The translations under genes and the position numbers were made by a program. Of a stretch of DNA of 30,605 nucleotides, positions 15,722 through 22,689 are shown in pieces; within the stretch, counting starts at the first letter, position 1, and each line of letters begins with the position of its first letter. Source of the stretch: Thermocaproicibacter sp036844765 (GTDB lineage Bacteria; Bacillota; Clostridia; Oscillospirales; Acutalibacteraceae); contig DAIUFE010000017.1 of assembly GCA_036844765.1 (NCBI GenBank), positions 1-30,605 on the forward strand, read 5' to 3'. A model generated the notes under the pieces. The model was not told where the DNA came from. It made no database searches and worked only from the letters and a program-made list of their open reading frames with translations.

Positions 15722-16399
15722 ATGGCGATCTCTTTTGTACGCACCCTGCTGCTGTACATAGTGATTGTGGCAGCGGTCAGGTTGATGGGGAAGCGGCAGA
15801 TCAGCGAGCTCCAGACCAGCGAGCTGGTCGTCACGCTGCTGATCTCGAACCTTGCGTCCGTCCCGATGCAGGACACGGGCAAGCCGCTCGTCGGCGGCCT
15901 GGTCCCGATCTCGGTGCTCGTGATCTGCGAGATCTTCGCCTCGGGCCTGATGGTGAAGAACGGCTTTTTCCGGCGGATGATCTGCGGCCGCCCCATCATC
16001 GTGATCTACAACGGCGAGGTCCAGCAGCGGGAGATGCGCCGCCTGCGCATGACGACGGAGGATCTGTTCGAGCAGCTGCGCCAGAAGGATGTGTTCAGCA
16101 TCCGGGACGTCGCCTACGCGATCGTCGAGACCAACGGCAAGCTGAGCGTGATCAAAAAACCGGACAAAGAGCAGCCCACCGCGGGCATGCTCAACGCCGT
16201 GCAGCCGGATACCGGCCTTGAGACCGTCGTGATCAGCGACGGCCAGCTTTCCGACGTTTCGCTCGCCCTCTGCGGCAAAAACAGAAACTGGGTCGAGAAT
16301 GTCCTCAATAAAGAAGGGCTTTTGCTGCCCGATATCTTTCTGATGACCGCCAACGCCAAAGGCGATTATTTCATCGTGAGGAAAGAGGGGAGCAAATGA
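15722..16399 (+). CDS. DUF421 (YetF-like) membrane protein
   Basis: 225 residues. The ATG at 15722 was chosen because the family begins in this way (short lead, then RTLLLYIVIVAAVRLMGKRQISELQTSELV); the upstream GGTGATGAAAG is a weak RBS. Three membrane helices (about 5-20, 33-50, 59-77) precede a cytosolic part with GRPIIVIYNGEVQQREMRRLRMT, DLFEQLRQKDVFSIRDVAYAIVETNGKLSVIKK, and a C-terminal GLLLPDIFLMTANAKGDYFIVRKE. DUF421 proteins are common in Firmicutes, often in sporulation settings, but lack a confirmed biochemical role. The stop overlaps the start of the DUF4363 gene (ATGA), a pairing known from other Clostridia. It interrupts the glycosyltransferase blocks. Confidence 0.92.
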   Translation: MAISFVRTLLLYIVIVAAVRLMGKRQISELQTSELVVTLLISNLASVPMQDTGKPLVGGLVPISVLVICEIFASGLMVKNGFFRRMICGRPIIVIYNGEVQQREMRRLRMTTEDLFEQLRQKDVFSIRDVAYAIVETNGKLSVIKKPDKEQPTAGMLNAVQPDTGLETVVISDGQLSDVSLALCGKNRNWVENVLNKEGLLLPDIFLMTANAKGDYFIVRKEGSK

Positions 16400-16776
16400 A
16401 ACGCGTGTGGTTTGCGTTTGCGCTGATGCTGGCGACGATCGTCGCCAGCGTGCTCGGCATTTCCCATACCCGGAGGATCACGGACCGGATGACGGCGACC
16501 GTCACGCAGGCCAAGAGCGCGCAGGAGGACGGCGACGCGGGGAAAGCCCTGCGCCTGAGCGAGCAGGCCGCCGAGGATTGGCACGACGCACACGACACGC
16601 TCGGCGTTTACATGGAGCACACCGAGCTGCACCAGATCGACCAGATACTCTGCGGGCTGCCGGAGCTCTGCGAGCACGGCTCGGAGGACCAGTTCCTTTC
16701 GGACTGCGACAAAGTTCTCGCGCAGTTCCACTATATGTCGGAGTCCGAGATCCCGAATCTGCGGAATATCTTTTAA
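16396..16776 (+). CDS. DUF4363 family protein
   Basis: 126 residues, ATG overlapping the DUF421 stop, with AGAGGGGAG upstream. One N-terminal membrane helix (about 5-22) is followed by an extracytoplasmic helical domain (SHTRRITDRMTATVTQAKSAQEDGD, KALRLSEQAAEDWHDAHDTL, HTELHQIDQILCGLPEL, FLSDCDKVLAQFHYMSESE). This is the pattern of DUF4363, small anchored proteins that frequently sit directly behind DUF421 genes. Function is unknown; a complex with the DUF421 protein in the spore membrane is an inference. A convergent terminator follows immediately. Confidence 0.88.
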   Translation: MKRVWFAFALMLATIVASVLGISHTRRITDRMTATVTQAKSAQEDGDAGKALRLSEQAAEDWHDAHDTLGVYMEHTELHQIDQILCGLPELCEHGSEDQFLSDCDKVLAQFHYMSESEIPNLRNIF

Positions 16777-16778
16777 GA

Positions 16779-16816
16779 AAAGCCTCAGCGGCCGGGATTT
16801 CCGCCGCCGAGGCTTT
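16779..16816. terminator. Convergent terminator shared by DUF4363 and the minus-strand glycosyltransferase
   Basis: AAAGCCTCAGCGGC (16779-16792) pairs with 16803-16816 at 13 of 14 positions. The minus strand continues CTTTTCTT. The stem contains the stop codon and last codons of the minus-strand gene. Confidence 0.8.
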
Positions 16817-18071
16817 CCTTCGGCCCGCCCAGCAGGCGGCGGGCAAATTTCTCGTAATTCGACGCGGCGCAGAAATTTTCCTGCCAGACGCGCCGGGCGG
16901 CGGCGCGCAGGGCCGCTTTTTCCCCGGCGGGCGCTTCCGCCAGCTCCCGGATCTTGCCCGCCAGCTCGTCCGGCGAAAAATCCGGGCGCAGCAGAAAACC
17001 GTTTTCGCCGTCGCGCACGATCTCGGACGTGCCGCCCACGTCCGTGGCCAGCGCGGGGATGCCGAACGAGCACGCCTCCATGATGCTGACGGGCAGGCCC
17101 TCCGAGCTGCTGGTGTTGATCAGGCAGTCCACGGGGGTTTGGGCGTAGAACGCCATCAGGTCCGCGTTTTTCACCTCGCCGGCGAAGCGGCACTCCAGAA
17201 AGCCGAGATTCCGGGCCGCGTACCGCTTCAGCTCGTCCAGTCCACCGCCGGCCCCGAAATGTGTCCATTTCAGCTTCAGGCCGCTGCCGGAAAGCCTCGA
17301 CAGGGACTCCGCCAGCAGATCGACGCGCTTGACCGGGGAGATATGGCAGCAGCTCACGATATGGAAGACGTCTCCCGTATTCCGCGGCCCGGGGCCGAAG
17401 TCCCGGGTGCCGAGATAGGCGGGCTCCACCTTCCCGGCGAACTCGGGGTATGCCCGCCGCAGCAGGCGGGCGCCGTCCAGCGAGCAGGGGAAAACCGCAT
17501 TTAGGTTTTTCAGCAGGTACGGGCGCATCGGCAGGTAGCCGAGCGGATTCCGGGAGGGGTACAGGTCGTAGCCGTGGGCGCGGCTCACGGCGCGCGCGCT
17601 GCCGGCCCCGCAGCCTTTCCGCAGCAGGGCGGCGGCGACGGCGGTGTCGTACAGCCAGTAGCTGTAAAAGACGACGCGGTCGTATTGAGAAAGGCCGGCC
17701 CCCGCGAGAACGGCGGAGGCGGCCCGCGCGACCGTCTTCCCTTTCGCGGCGAGATAGGCGAAGAACAGGCGCCGCAAAGAGGAGCGGCCCGCCGCTTCGC
17801 GCTCCGCGGGGCACCAGGCGCCCTTCGGCGGAACCAGCAGGGTCTTCAGGGCCGCGGCGGGCACGCGGCGGCGGATGCGGCCGGCGGGGACCGCGTGCGG
17901 CTCCGTGTTTTCCGGCACCGGGCGCGTCGGGGCGGCCGGGCCGGCGACCGAGGTCGCGATCAGGATCACCCGGTCGAATTCCCGCGCGACGGCGGGAAGC
18001 TCGTTTTCGATGAATTCCTCCCCGATCCCGTAGGGGAAGCATTTGGTCAGCATGACAAGGCAGGCACTCAT
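16785..18071 (-). CDS. Glycosyltransferase, GT4-like, paralogue of the gene at 11990-13207
   Basis: 428 residues. On the minus strand the ATG has GGAG about 12 nt upstream, a slightly long spacing. N-terminal: MLTKCFPYGIGEEFIENELPAV, FYSYWLYDTAVAAAL, SRAHGYDLYPSRNPLGYLPMR. C-terminal: HISPVKRVDLLAESL, KWTHFGAGGGLDELK, and NTSSSEGLPVSIMEACSFGIPALATDVGGTSEIV with the GT4 E-x7-E motif. It aligns motif for motif with the glycosyltransferase at 11990-13207 and is the only polysaccharide gene here on the minus strand. It has its own promoter, divergent from the GT2 gene, and its 3' end is embedded in the convergent terminator. Duplication followed by relocation is one reading; acquisition of a related cluster is another. 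Donor and acceptor are unknown. Confidence 0.9.
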   Translation of the reverse strand: MSACLVMLTKCFPYGIGEEFIENELPAVAREFDRVILIATSVAGPAAPTRPVPENTEPHAVPAGRIRRRVPAAALKTLLVPPKGAWCPAEREAAGRSSLRRLFFAYLAAKGKTVARAASAVLAGAGLSQYDRVVFYSYWLYDTAVAAALLRKGCGAGSARAVSRAHGYDLYPSRNPLGYLPMRPYLLKNLNAVFPCSLDGARLLRRAYPEFAGKVEPAYLGTRDFGPGPRNTGDVFHIVSCCHISPVKRVDLLAESLSRLSGSGLKLKWTHFGAGGGLDELKRYAARNLGFLECRFAGEVKNADLMAFYAQTPVDCLINTSSSEGLPVSIMEACSFGIPALATDVGGTSEIVRDGENGFLLRPDFSPDELAGKIRELAEAPAGEKAALRAAARRVWQENFCAASNYEKFARRLLGGPKESLGGGNPGR

Positions 18072-18103
18072 TTTTCTTACTATCTCCGTTTCCGTTGCTT
18101 CTC

Positions 18104-18132
18104 AGCATAGCATATCGGGGGCGGCTTTTCAA
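18104..18132 (-). promoter_or_regulatory. Sigma-A promoter for the minus-strand glycosyltransferase
   Basis: Minus strand: TTGAAA (18127-18132), 17 nt, TATGCT (18104-18109). The leader to the ATG is about 27 nt. Confidence 0.6.
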
Positions 18133-18144
18133 CCGGAAGCCCGA

Positions 18145-18173
18145 TTGTATTTTTGCCGGAGGAATGCTATAAT
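18145..18173 (+). promoter_or_regulatory. Sigma-A promoter for the GT2-GT4 pair
   Basis: TTGTAT (18145-18150), 17 nt, TATAAT (18168-18173) with TGC before the -10. The leader of about 78 nt contains two small hairpins (18185-18207 and 18211-18225). This promoter excludes any upstream start for the GT2 gene. Confidence 0.8.
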
Positions 18174-18257
18174 AACGCCGTCCCGCCGGATTTTGCGGGC
18201 ATCCGGCGCAGGGGGACGAGCCCCCGAAAAGCAGCCGCGGAAAGGGGAGACCCGGTT

Positions 18258-19319
18258 TTGCCGCAGATCAGCGTGATCGTCCCGGTTTACAATGTGGAGC
18301 GGTACCTCGACCGGTGCGTGAAGAGCATCCTGGCGCAGACCTTCACCGATTTCGAGCTGCTGCTGGTCAACGATGCCTCAGCCGACGGGTCGCTCCGGGC
18401 CGCGCGGAACTACCTGTTCGACCGGCGGGTCCGGGTCTTCGACAAACCGCACGGCGGACTGGGGGACACCCGCAACTACGGCGCGCGGCGCGCGGCCGGG
18501 AAGTACCTGCTGTTCGTGGACGCCGACGACTGGGTGGAGGAGGATATGCTGCGCGACCTTTTCGCGCTGGCGGAGGCTTCCCGCGCCGACCTGGTCGTCT
18601 TCAATTATGTCCGGGAGGACGCGTCGGGCGGCAGCCGCATCTGCCGCCTGCCCGTCCGCTACCCGGAGTTCGGCCGGGAGATCAACGAACGCATCATCGC
18701 CGAGCTGGTGGGTCCGGACGCCGGGGACGGGCCGTGGAAAAGCGTCGAGATGCTCGGCAGCGCCTGGCGGCGGATGTACCTGCGGAGCTGGTTTGCGGAA
18801 AACGGCATCGCCTACGGCGACGAGCGGAAAATCATGCTGGAGGACCTGCCTGCCTCGCTCCGCGCGCACTGCTCGGCCCGGCGCACGCTGGTGGCGGGCG
18901 GCGCCTATTACCACTACCGCTGGAACCCGGATTCCCTCAGCACCCGCTACCGCCCGCACAAAATGGAGATGCTGACCGCCTGCTTCGAGTGGGTGGAGGA
19001 GATCCTTCGCTCGCACGGGCGGGCGGAGGAATACGCCGAACGCCACCTCGCATGGTTCCTGCGCGCGGCGGCCCATTCCGCGCTGGTCAACTGCTTCAGC
19101 CCGGGAAATCCGGCGGGCTTCGCCGGCCGCTGGCGCGAGGTGCGCGGCATCCTGAGGAGCCCCGTTCTGCGGAAGGCCGCCCGGTCGGATTACCTGCGCC
19201 GCGGCTCGCGCGCGGACCGGACGGTGCTGCGCGTGCTGCGCCTCCGCTTCACGCTGCCGGTCTACCTGTTCTACCGCCTCTATTCCCTGATTTTGAGGGC
19301 GAAAACGAGCCGCAGATAG
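18258..19319 (+). CDS. GT2 family glycosyltransferase (GT-A fold)
   Basis: 353 residues from the TTG at 18258 with AAAGGGGAG 8 nt upstream. The frame is open further upstream, but that part overlaps the promoter. Hallmarks: PQISVIVPVYNVERYLDRCV at the very start, LLLVNDASADGS, KPHGGLGDTRNYGARRAAG, and LLFVDADDWVEEDML, where DAD/DD is the metal- and nucleotide-binding motif. EDLPASLRAHCSA near 195 is the region with the likely catalytic acid, followed by YYHYRWNPDSLSTRY. The C-terminal tail (about 305-353) is strongly basic, with a hydrophobic stretch (LPVYLFYRLYSLIL) that may associate with the membrane. Acceptor unknown. A GT4 gene follows after 26 bp. Confidence 0.93.
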   Translation: MPQISVIVPVYNVERYLDRCVKSILAQTFTDFELLLVNDASADGSLRAARNYLFDRRVRVFDKPHGGLGDTRNYGARRAAGKYLLFVDADDWVEEDMLRDLFALAEASRADLVVFNYVREDASGGSRICRLPVRYPEFGREINERIIAELVGPDAGDGPWKSVEMLGSAWRRMYLRSWFAENGIAYGDERKIMLEDLPASLRAHCSARRTLVAGGAYYHYRWNPDSLSTRYRPHKMEMLTACFEWVEEILRSHGRAEEYAERHLAWFLRAAAHSALVNCFSPGNPAGFAGRWREVRGILRSPVLRKAARSDYLRRGSRADRTVLRVLRLRFTLPVYLFYRLYSLILRAKTSRR

Positions 19320-19345
19320 ATAAAAGAAGATCGGAGGGAATCGGC

Positions 19346-20560
19346 ATGCCGGCGAAAAAGCGCGTGCTTTTCATCAACTACAGCCTGCACAGCGGAGGGA
19401 TCGAAAAGAGCCTGGTCACGGTCCTTTCGCTTTTCGATTACGGCCGGTACGACGTGGACCTTCAGCTCTTCGCGAACGAGGGGCTGTTCCTGAACCGCGT
19501 TCCCCCGCAGGTCCGCCTGCTGCCGCCGCTTTTCCCCGCGGAGTACCGGCGGAATATCCGTCGGGCGTTCCCCGCCCTGCTGCGCGCGGGGCATCCGCTT
19601 CTGGCGCTGTGCCGGCTGATGGTCAGCTTCGCCGGCCTGCGCGGGACGATGGGGGAGCGCCTTGCGAAGATGTGGCGGGTCGAGCGCCGCTTCGTCCGCC
19701 CGCCGGCCCGGGAATACGACGCCGCGGTCGCCTTTATGGAGGGGCAGCCGATCTATTACAATGTGACGAAGGTCCGCAGCGCCGTCAAGATCGGCTTTAT
19801 CCACGGCGATTATGAGGCGATGGGCCTCTGCGGGGAGTTCGACCGCCCCTTCGTCGGCAGGCTGGACGCCCTCTGCACGGTTTCGGAATCCTGCCTTTCC
19901 GCGCTCAAGCGCACGTTTCCGGAATATGCGGACCGCTGCCGCCTGATCTACAACATCGTCTCGGCCGGCCTGCTGCGCTCGCTCGCGGAAAAAGGCCCCG
20001 GTTTCGCGGACGGCTTCTCCGGCCTGCGCGTGCTCTCCATCGCGCGCCTTTCCCGCCAGAAGGGGCTGGATATCGCCCTGCCGGCCGTCGCGCGCCTGAG
20101 GGGGGAGGGCCTCCCGTTCCGGTGGTATATCATCGGCGTCGGCCCGGAGGAGCAGGCGCTCCGGCGCCGGGCGGAGGAGCTCGGCGCGGGGGACGGCGTG
20201 GTTTTCCTCGGGGAACGCTCCAACCCGTACCCCTTCCTCTCAGCCTGCGACGTTTACCTGCAGCCGAGCCGCTTCGAGGGCAAGTCCATCGCCGTGGACG
20301 AGGCGATGGCCCTGGGCCGGCCGATCCTGCTGACCGATTTCTCCACGGCGGCGGATCAGATCGATTCCGGCCGGAACGGCCTGATCGTGCCGATGACCCC
20401 GGAGGGGGTGGAGGACGGCCTGCGCCGGCTGCTCACGGACCCGGCGCTGCGTGCGTCGTTCACCGCGGCCCTCTCGCGGGGCGGCTGCTCCAACGAGGAC
20501 GAGATCGAAAAGCTCTACGCCCTGATCGACGGCAGGGACGCGCCCGCCGACAAAAACTGA
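19346..20560 (+). CDS. Glycosyltransferase, GT4 family
   Basis: 404 residues; ATG with CGGAGGG 8 nt upstream. N-terminal: RVLFINYSLHSGGIEKSLVTVL, the usual GT4 opening with a GG motif near 16-18; FIHGDYEAMG and VSESCLSALK precede the donor domain. C-terminal: RVLSIARLSRQKGLDIALPAV, WYIIGVGPEEQAL, VVFLGERSNPYPFLSACDVYLQPSRFEGKSIAVDEAMALGRPIL when read through, with E-x7-E at EGKSIAVDE, and NGLIVPMTPEGVEDGL. Together with the GT2 gene it forms a two-gene operon closed by a strong terminator. It is less similar to the other two GT4-like genes in the window than they are to each other. Confidence 0.93.
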   Translation: MPAKKRVLFINYSLHSGGIEKSLVTVLSLFDYGRYDVDLQLFANEGLFLNRVPPQVRLLPPLFPAEYRRNIRRAFPALLRAGHPLLALCRLMVSFAGLRGTMGERLAKMWRVERRFVRPPAREYDAAVAFMEGQPIYYNVTKVRSAVKIGFIHGDYEAMGLCGEFDRPFVGRLDALCTVSESCLSALKRTFPEYADRCRLIYNIVSAGLLRSLAEKGPGFADGFSGLRVLSIARLSRQKGLDIALPAVARLRGEGLPFRWYIIGVGPEEQALRRRAEELGAGDGVVFLGERSNPYPFLSACDVYLQPSRFEGKSIAVDEAMALGRPILLTDFSTAADQIDSGRNGLIVPMTPEGVEDGLRRLLTDPALRASFTAALSRGGCSNEDEIEKLYALIDGRDAPADKN

Positions 20561-20566
20561 ATTTTC

Positions 20567-20596
20567 CGGGCGGGCGGAAAGCCCGCCCGTTTTTTT
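20567..20596 (+). terminator. Strong intrinsic terminator of the GT2-GT4 operon
   Basis: CGGGCGGGC (20567-20575), loop GGAAA, GCCCGCCCG (20581-20589), then seven T (20590-20596). Confidence 0.96.
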
Positions 20597-20614
20597 GCGG
20601 CCCGGCCGGGCCGC
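20597..20614. repeat. 18-nt GC palindrome directly after the terminator T tract
   Basis: GCGGCCCGGCCGGGCCGC is fully self-complementary and starts at the base after the seven T. A similar GGCCCGGC-CGC-GCCGGGCC hairpin starts right after the T tract of the alaS leader terminator (29994-30012). Confidence 0.6.
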
Positions 20615-20747
20615 GCCGGAGGCATTTTTCCCGCGCGAAAAGAATAAAATGGAGCATCCCACAGCGGTTCCGGCCGCGGCGCAAAGAAGCGAAAAGCATT
20701 CCGAAACGCCCCTGGAAACGCTGCAATCTGTGCGGGAAGGTGACTGA

Positions 20748-21560
20748 ATGGAATACAGAGTGGAAGTGGAGCCGGGGGTCCGGGTCTATCTGAACGACAT
20801 CAACCCGTCGGGGAAGCGCCCGATCCTGTTTCTCCACGGCTGGCCGGTCGACCACCGGATGTTCGAGTACCAGTACAACGAGCTTCTGAGCCGGGGCTGC
20901 CGCTGCATCGGGATGGACATGAGGGGGTTCGGCCGGTCGGACCGGCCGGTTTCCGGCTATGGTTACGACCGGCTTGCGGACGACGTGCGGGCCGCCGTCG
21001 AATTTCTGCACGCCGGCGACCTGACGCTCGCGGGGCACTCGACCGGCGGCGCCGTCGCCGTCCGGTACATGGCCCGGCACGGCGGGTACGGCGTCTCGCG
21101 GCTGGCCCTGATCGCCGCCGCGGCGCCGAGCCTGATCCGCCGCCCCGGCTTCCCCTACGGCATCGCGCGCGCCGAGGTGGAGAACATCCTCGAGGCGACG
21201 GCCGCCGACCGCCCGCAGGAGCTGCGCGACTTCGGGCGGATCTTCTTTTACCGGAAGGTGACGCCGGCCCTTTCCGACTGGTTCTTCCTGATGGGTCTGG
21301 GGGCGGCGAGCTGGGCCACCCTCGCGGTGTCCCGAGCGTGGCTGACCGAGACGCTGTTCGACGACCTCGGGAAGATTGCCGCGCCGACCCTGATCCTGCA
21401 CGGCGTGCACGACCGCGTCTGCCTTTTCCCGCTGGCCGTCGCCCAGCACGAGGGCATCGCCGGCTCCGTGCTGGTCCCGTTTGAAAACGCCGGGCACGGT
21501 GTGTTTTATGAGGAGCGCGAAAAATTCAACCGCGAGCTGATGCGCTTCATCGGCCTTTGA
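20748..21560 (+). CDS. Alpha/beta hydrolase
   Basis: 270 residues; ATG with GGAAGGTG about 6 nt upstream. Alpha/beta-hydrolase signatures in order: FLHGWPVDHRMF (oxyanion-hole HGWP near 29-32), GMDMRGFGRSDRP, AGHSTGGAVAVRYMARHGG with the nucleophile Ser in GHSTGG near residue 99, LILHGVHDRVCLFP carrying the acid Asp, and FENAGHGVFYEE carrying the catalytic His. The GxSTGG elbow is seen in esterase/haloperoxidase-type members, but substrate prediction is not possible by eye. It appears to be a single-gene unit after the GT operon terminator. The 133-bp stretch upstream shows no convincing sigma-A promoter, only an A-rich GAATAAAATGG around 20640-20652. Confidence 0.9.
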   Translation: MEYRVEVEPGVRVYLNDINPSGKRPILFLHGWPVDHRMFEYQYNELLSRGCRCIGMDMRGFGRSDRPVSGYGYDRLADDVRAAVEFLHAGDLTLAGHSTGGAVAVRYMARHGGYGVSRLALIAAAAPSLIRRPGFPYGIARAEVENILEATAADRPQELRDFGRIFFYRKVTPALSDWFFLMGLGAASWATLAVSRAWLTETLFDDLGKIAAPTLILHGVHDRVCLFPLAVAQHEGIAGSVLVPFENAGHGVFYEEREKFNRELMRFIGL

Positions 21561-21592
21561 GTCCGCCCGCCGCGCCCTTCCAGAACTTGCAT

Positions 21593-21621
21593 TTGAATTT
21601 TATTTCAAAAGGTGTTACGCT
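21593..21621 (+). promoter_or_regulatory. Putative promoter of the tiny cistron
   Basis: TTGAAT (21593-21598), 17 nt, TACGCT (21616-21621) with TGT before the -10. The -35 is inside an inverted repeat, TTTGAA-6 nt-TTCAAA (21592-21609), in a sharply AT-rich patch. The -10 is a poor match, so it may need an activator or a different sigma factor. Confidence 0.45.
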
Positions 21622-21668
21622 GGAACCGTCCTCAGATGGAGGCAAATCAATCTTGGGAGGTGCCGGAT

Positions 21669-21728
21669 ATGACCTGTGAGGAACTGTTCCAGCTGCTTCT
21701 GCAAGTTCTCGGACAGTGCAGCAAATAA
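21669..21728 (+). CDS. Possible 19-residue small protein in its own transcription unit
   Basis: The ATG is preceded by TGGGAGGTG (8 nt spacing from GGGAGG), one of the better ribosome sites in the window, and encodes MTCEELFQLLLQVLGQCSK. An in-frame ATG at 21636 would add 11 residues but has no RBS. The peptide is short, acidic at the start, Leu-rich, with Cys at 3 and 17, and could form an amphipathic helix. A putative promoter lies 48 bp before it and a strong terminator 20 bp after it; thyX downstream has its own promoter. It therefore looks like a separate cistron of about 155 nt. I do not recognise a family. Alternatives: a leader peptide, a small RNA whose ORF is incidental, or a secreted signal lacking a leader. 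The rest of this 355-bp gap holds only the thyX promoter and leader. Confidence 0.5.
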   Translation: MTCEELFQLLLQVLGQCSK

Positions 21729-21747
21729 GTGGAAGAAAGTACATGAG

Positions 21748-21783
21748 CGGTCCTTTCCCGGTGTGGGGGAAGGGCTGTTTTTT
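21748..21783 (+). terminator. Intrinsic terminator after the tiny cistron
   Basis: CGGTCCTTTCCC (21748-21759) pairs with 21766-21777 (12 pairs including G-U), loop GGTGTG, followed by TTTTTT (21778-21783). Confidence 0.85.
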
Positions 21784-21807
21784 ATCCCCCGCCGCGCCCG
21801 CCGGGTC

Positions 21808-21836
21808 TTGCATCCGGGGCGCCGCCTTGTTATAAT
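21808..21836 (+). promoter_or_regulatory. Sigma-A promoter for thyX-tmk
   Basis: TTGCAT (21808-21813), 17 nt, TATAAT (21831-21836). The leader is about 73 nt. Confidence 0.85.
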
Positions 21837-21915
21837 AGGTTGGATTTACGGGTGAACGCAGGCGGGGCGGAACGGCCCGGCCGCGGAAAAGCCGAAGGAA
21901 AGGACGGATTTAGGA

Positions 21916-22689
21916 ATGGCGAAAGTCGCCCTCATCGCCTATACGCCGGAGCCGGAAAAAGTGGTGGCGGCCGCGGCGAAGCTGTGCTACTCCGCCGCGG
22001 GGATCGAAGAGATCACCGAGGGCCTCACGCCGGAGAAAACGGCCGCCTTCGTGCGCAGGCTGGCCGAAATGGGGCACGAAAGCCCGCTGGAGCACGCCTC
22101 GTTCACCTTCGGTATCGAGGGCGTCTCGCGCTCGTTCCTGGCCCAGCTCACGCGGCACCGCATCGCCTCCTACAGCGTGAAGAGCCAGCGGTATGTGAAG
22201 GAGTCGGATTTCGAGTATGTCGTCCCGCCCGAGATCGCCGCGATCCCGGAGGCGAAGAAGGAATTCGAGGAGGCGATGGCGGAGGACCGCCGCCATTACG
22301 ACCGCCTGGCCGCCCTGCTGCTCGAAAAGCACCGCCGGGACCTTCTGGCCGCCGGCCGGGACGAAAAGACCGCCCTGCGCGAAGCGCGGGGAAAGGCCAA
22401 CGAGGACGCGCGCTTCGTCCTGCCGAACGCCTGCGGGACGAAGCTGGTCTGCACCTTCAACGCGCGCGAGCTGCTCCACCTTTTCTCGGTGCGGTGCTGC
22501 CTGCGTGCCCAGTGGGAGATCCGCGGCGTTGCGGACGAGATGCTCCGCCTGGTCAAAGGCGTTGCACCCCACCTTTTTCTCCACGCGGGGCCGGGCTGCG
22601 TGCGCGGCGCCTGCCCGGAGGGGAAAATGTCCTGCGGCCGCGCCGCCGAGGTGCGGGGGCGCTACGCCGCGCGGGAGGAGACCCCGTGA
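21916..22689 (+). CDS. thyX: FAD-dependent thymidylate synthase ThyX
   Basis: 257 residues; ATG preceded by AAGGAAAGG (about 12 nt away) and by AGGA directly before it. The ThyX signature RHR-x7-S is at 80-90 (RHRIASYSVKS), followed by QRY. HESPLEHASFTF (54-65) and LPNACGTKLVCTFNAREL are family-typical, the latter contributing to FAD/dUMP binding. It methylates dUMP to dTMP using methylene-THF and reduced FAD, releasing THF. Its stop overlaps the GTG start of tmk. The C-terminal region (about 225-257) extends beyond the catalytic core and holds three Cys. No thyA or dihydrofolate reductase is seen in the window, consistent with ThyX-type metabolism. Confidence 0.96.
   Translation: MAKVALIAYTPEPEKVVAAAAKLCYSAAGIEEITEGLTPEKTAAFVRRLAEMGHESPLEHASFTFGIEGVSRSFLAQLTRHRIASYSVKSQRYVKESDFEYVVPPEIAAIPEAKKEFEEAMAEDRRHYDRLAALLLEKHRRDLLAAGRDEKTALREARGKANEDARFVLPNACGTKLVCTFNARELLHLFSVRCCLRAQWEIRGVADEMLRLVKGVAPHLFLHAGPGCVRGACPEGKMSCGRAAEVRGRYAAREETP

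Noticed and set aside
18153..18257. N-terminal extension of the GT2 gene
   Set aside because: The frame is open but overlaps the -10 region, and its translation has no similarity to GT2 starts, which begin directly at PQISVIVPVYN.
21636..21668. Upstream in-frame ATG that would extend the tiny ORF to 30 residues
   Set aside because: No Shine-Dalgarno precedes it, whereas the internal ATG at 21669 has a strong one.
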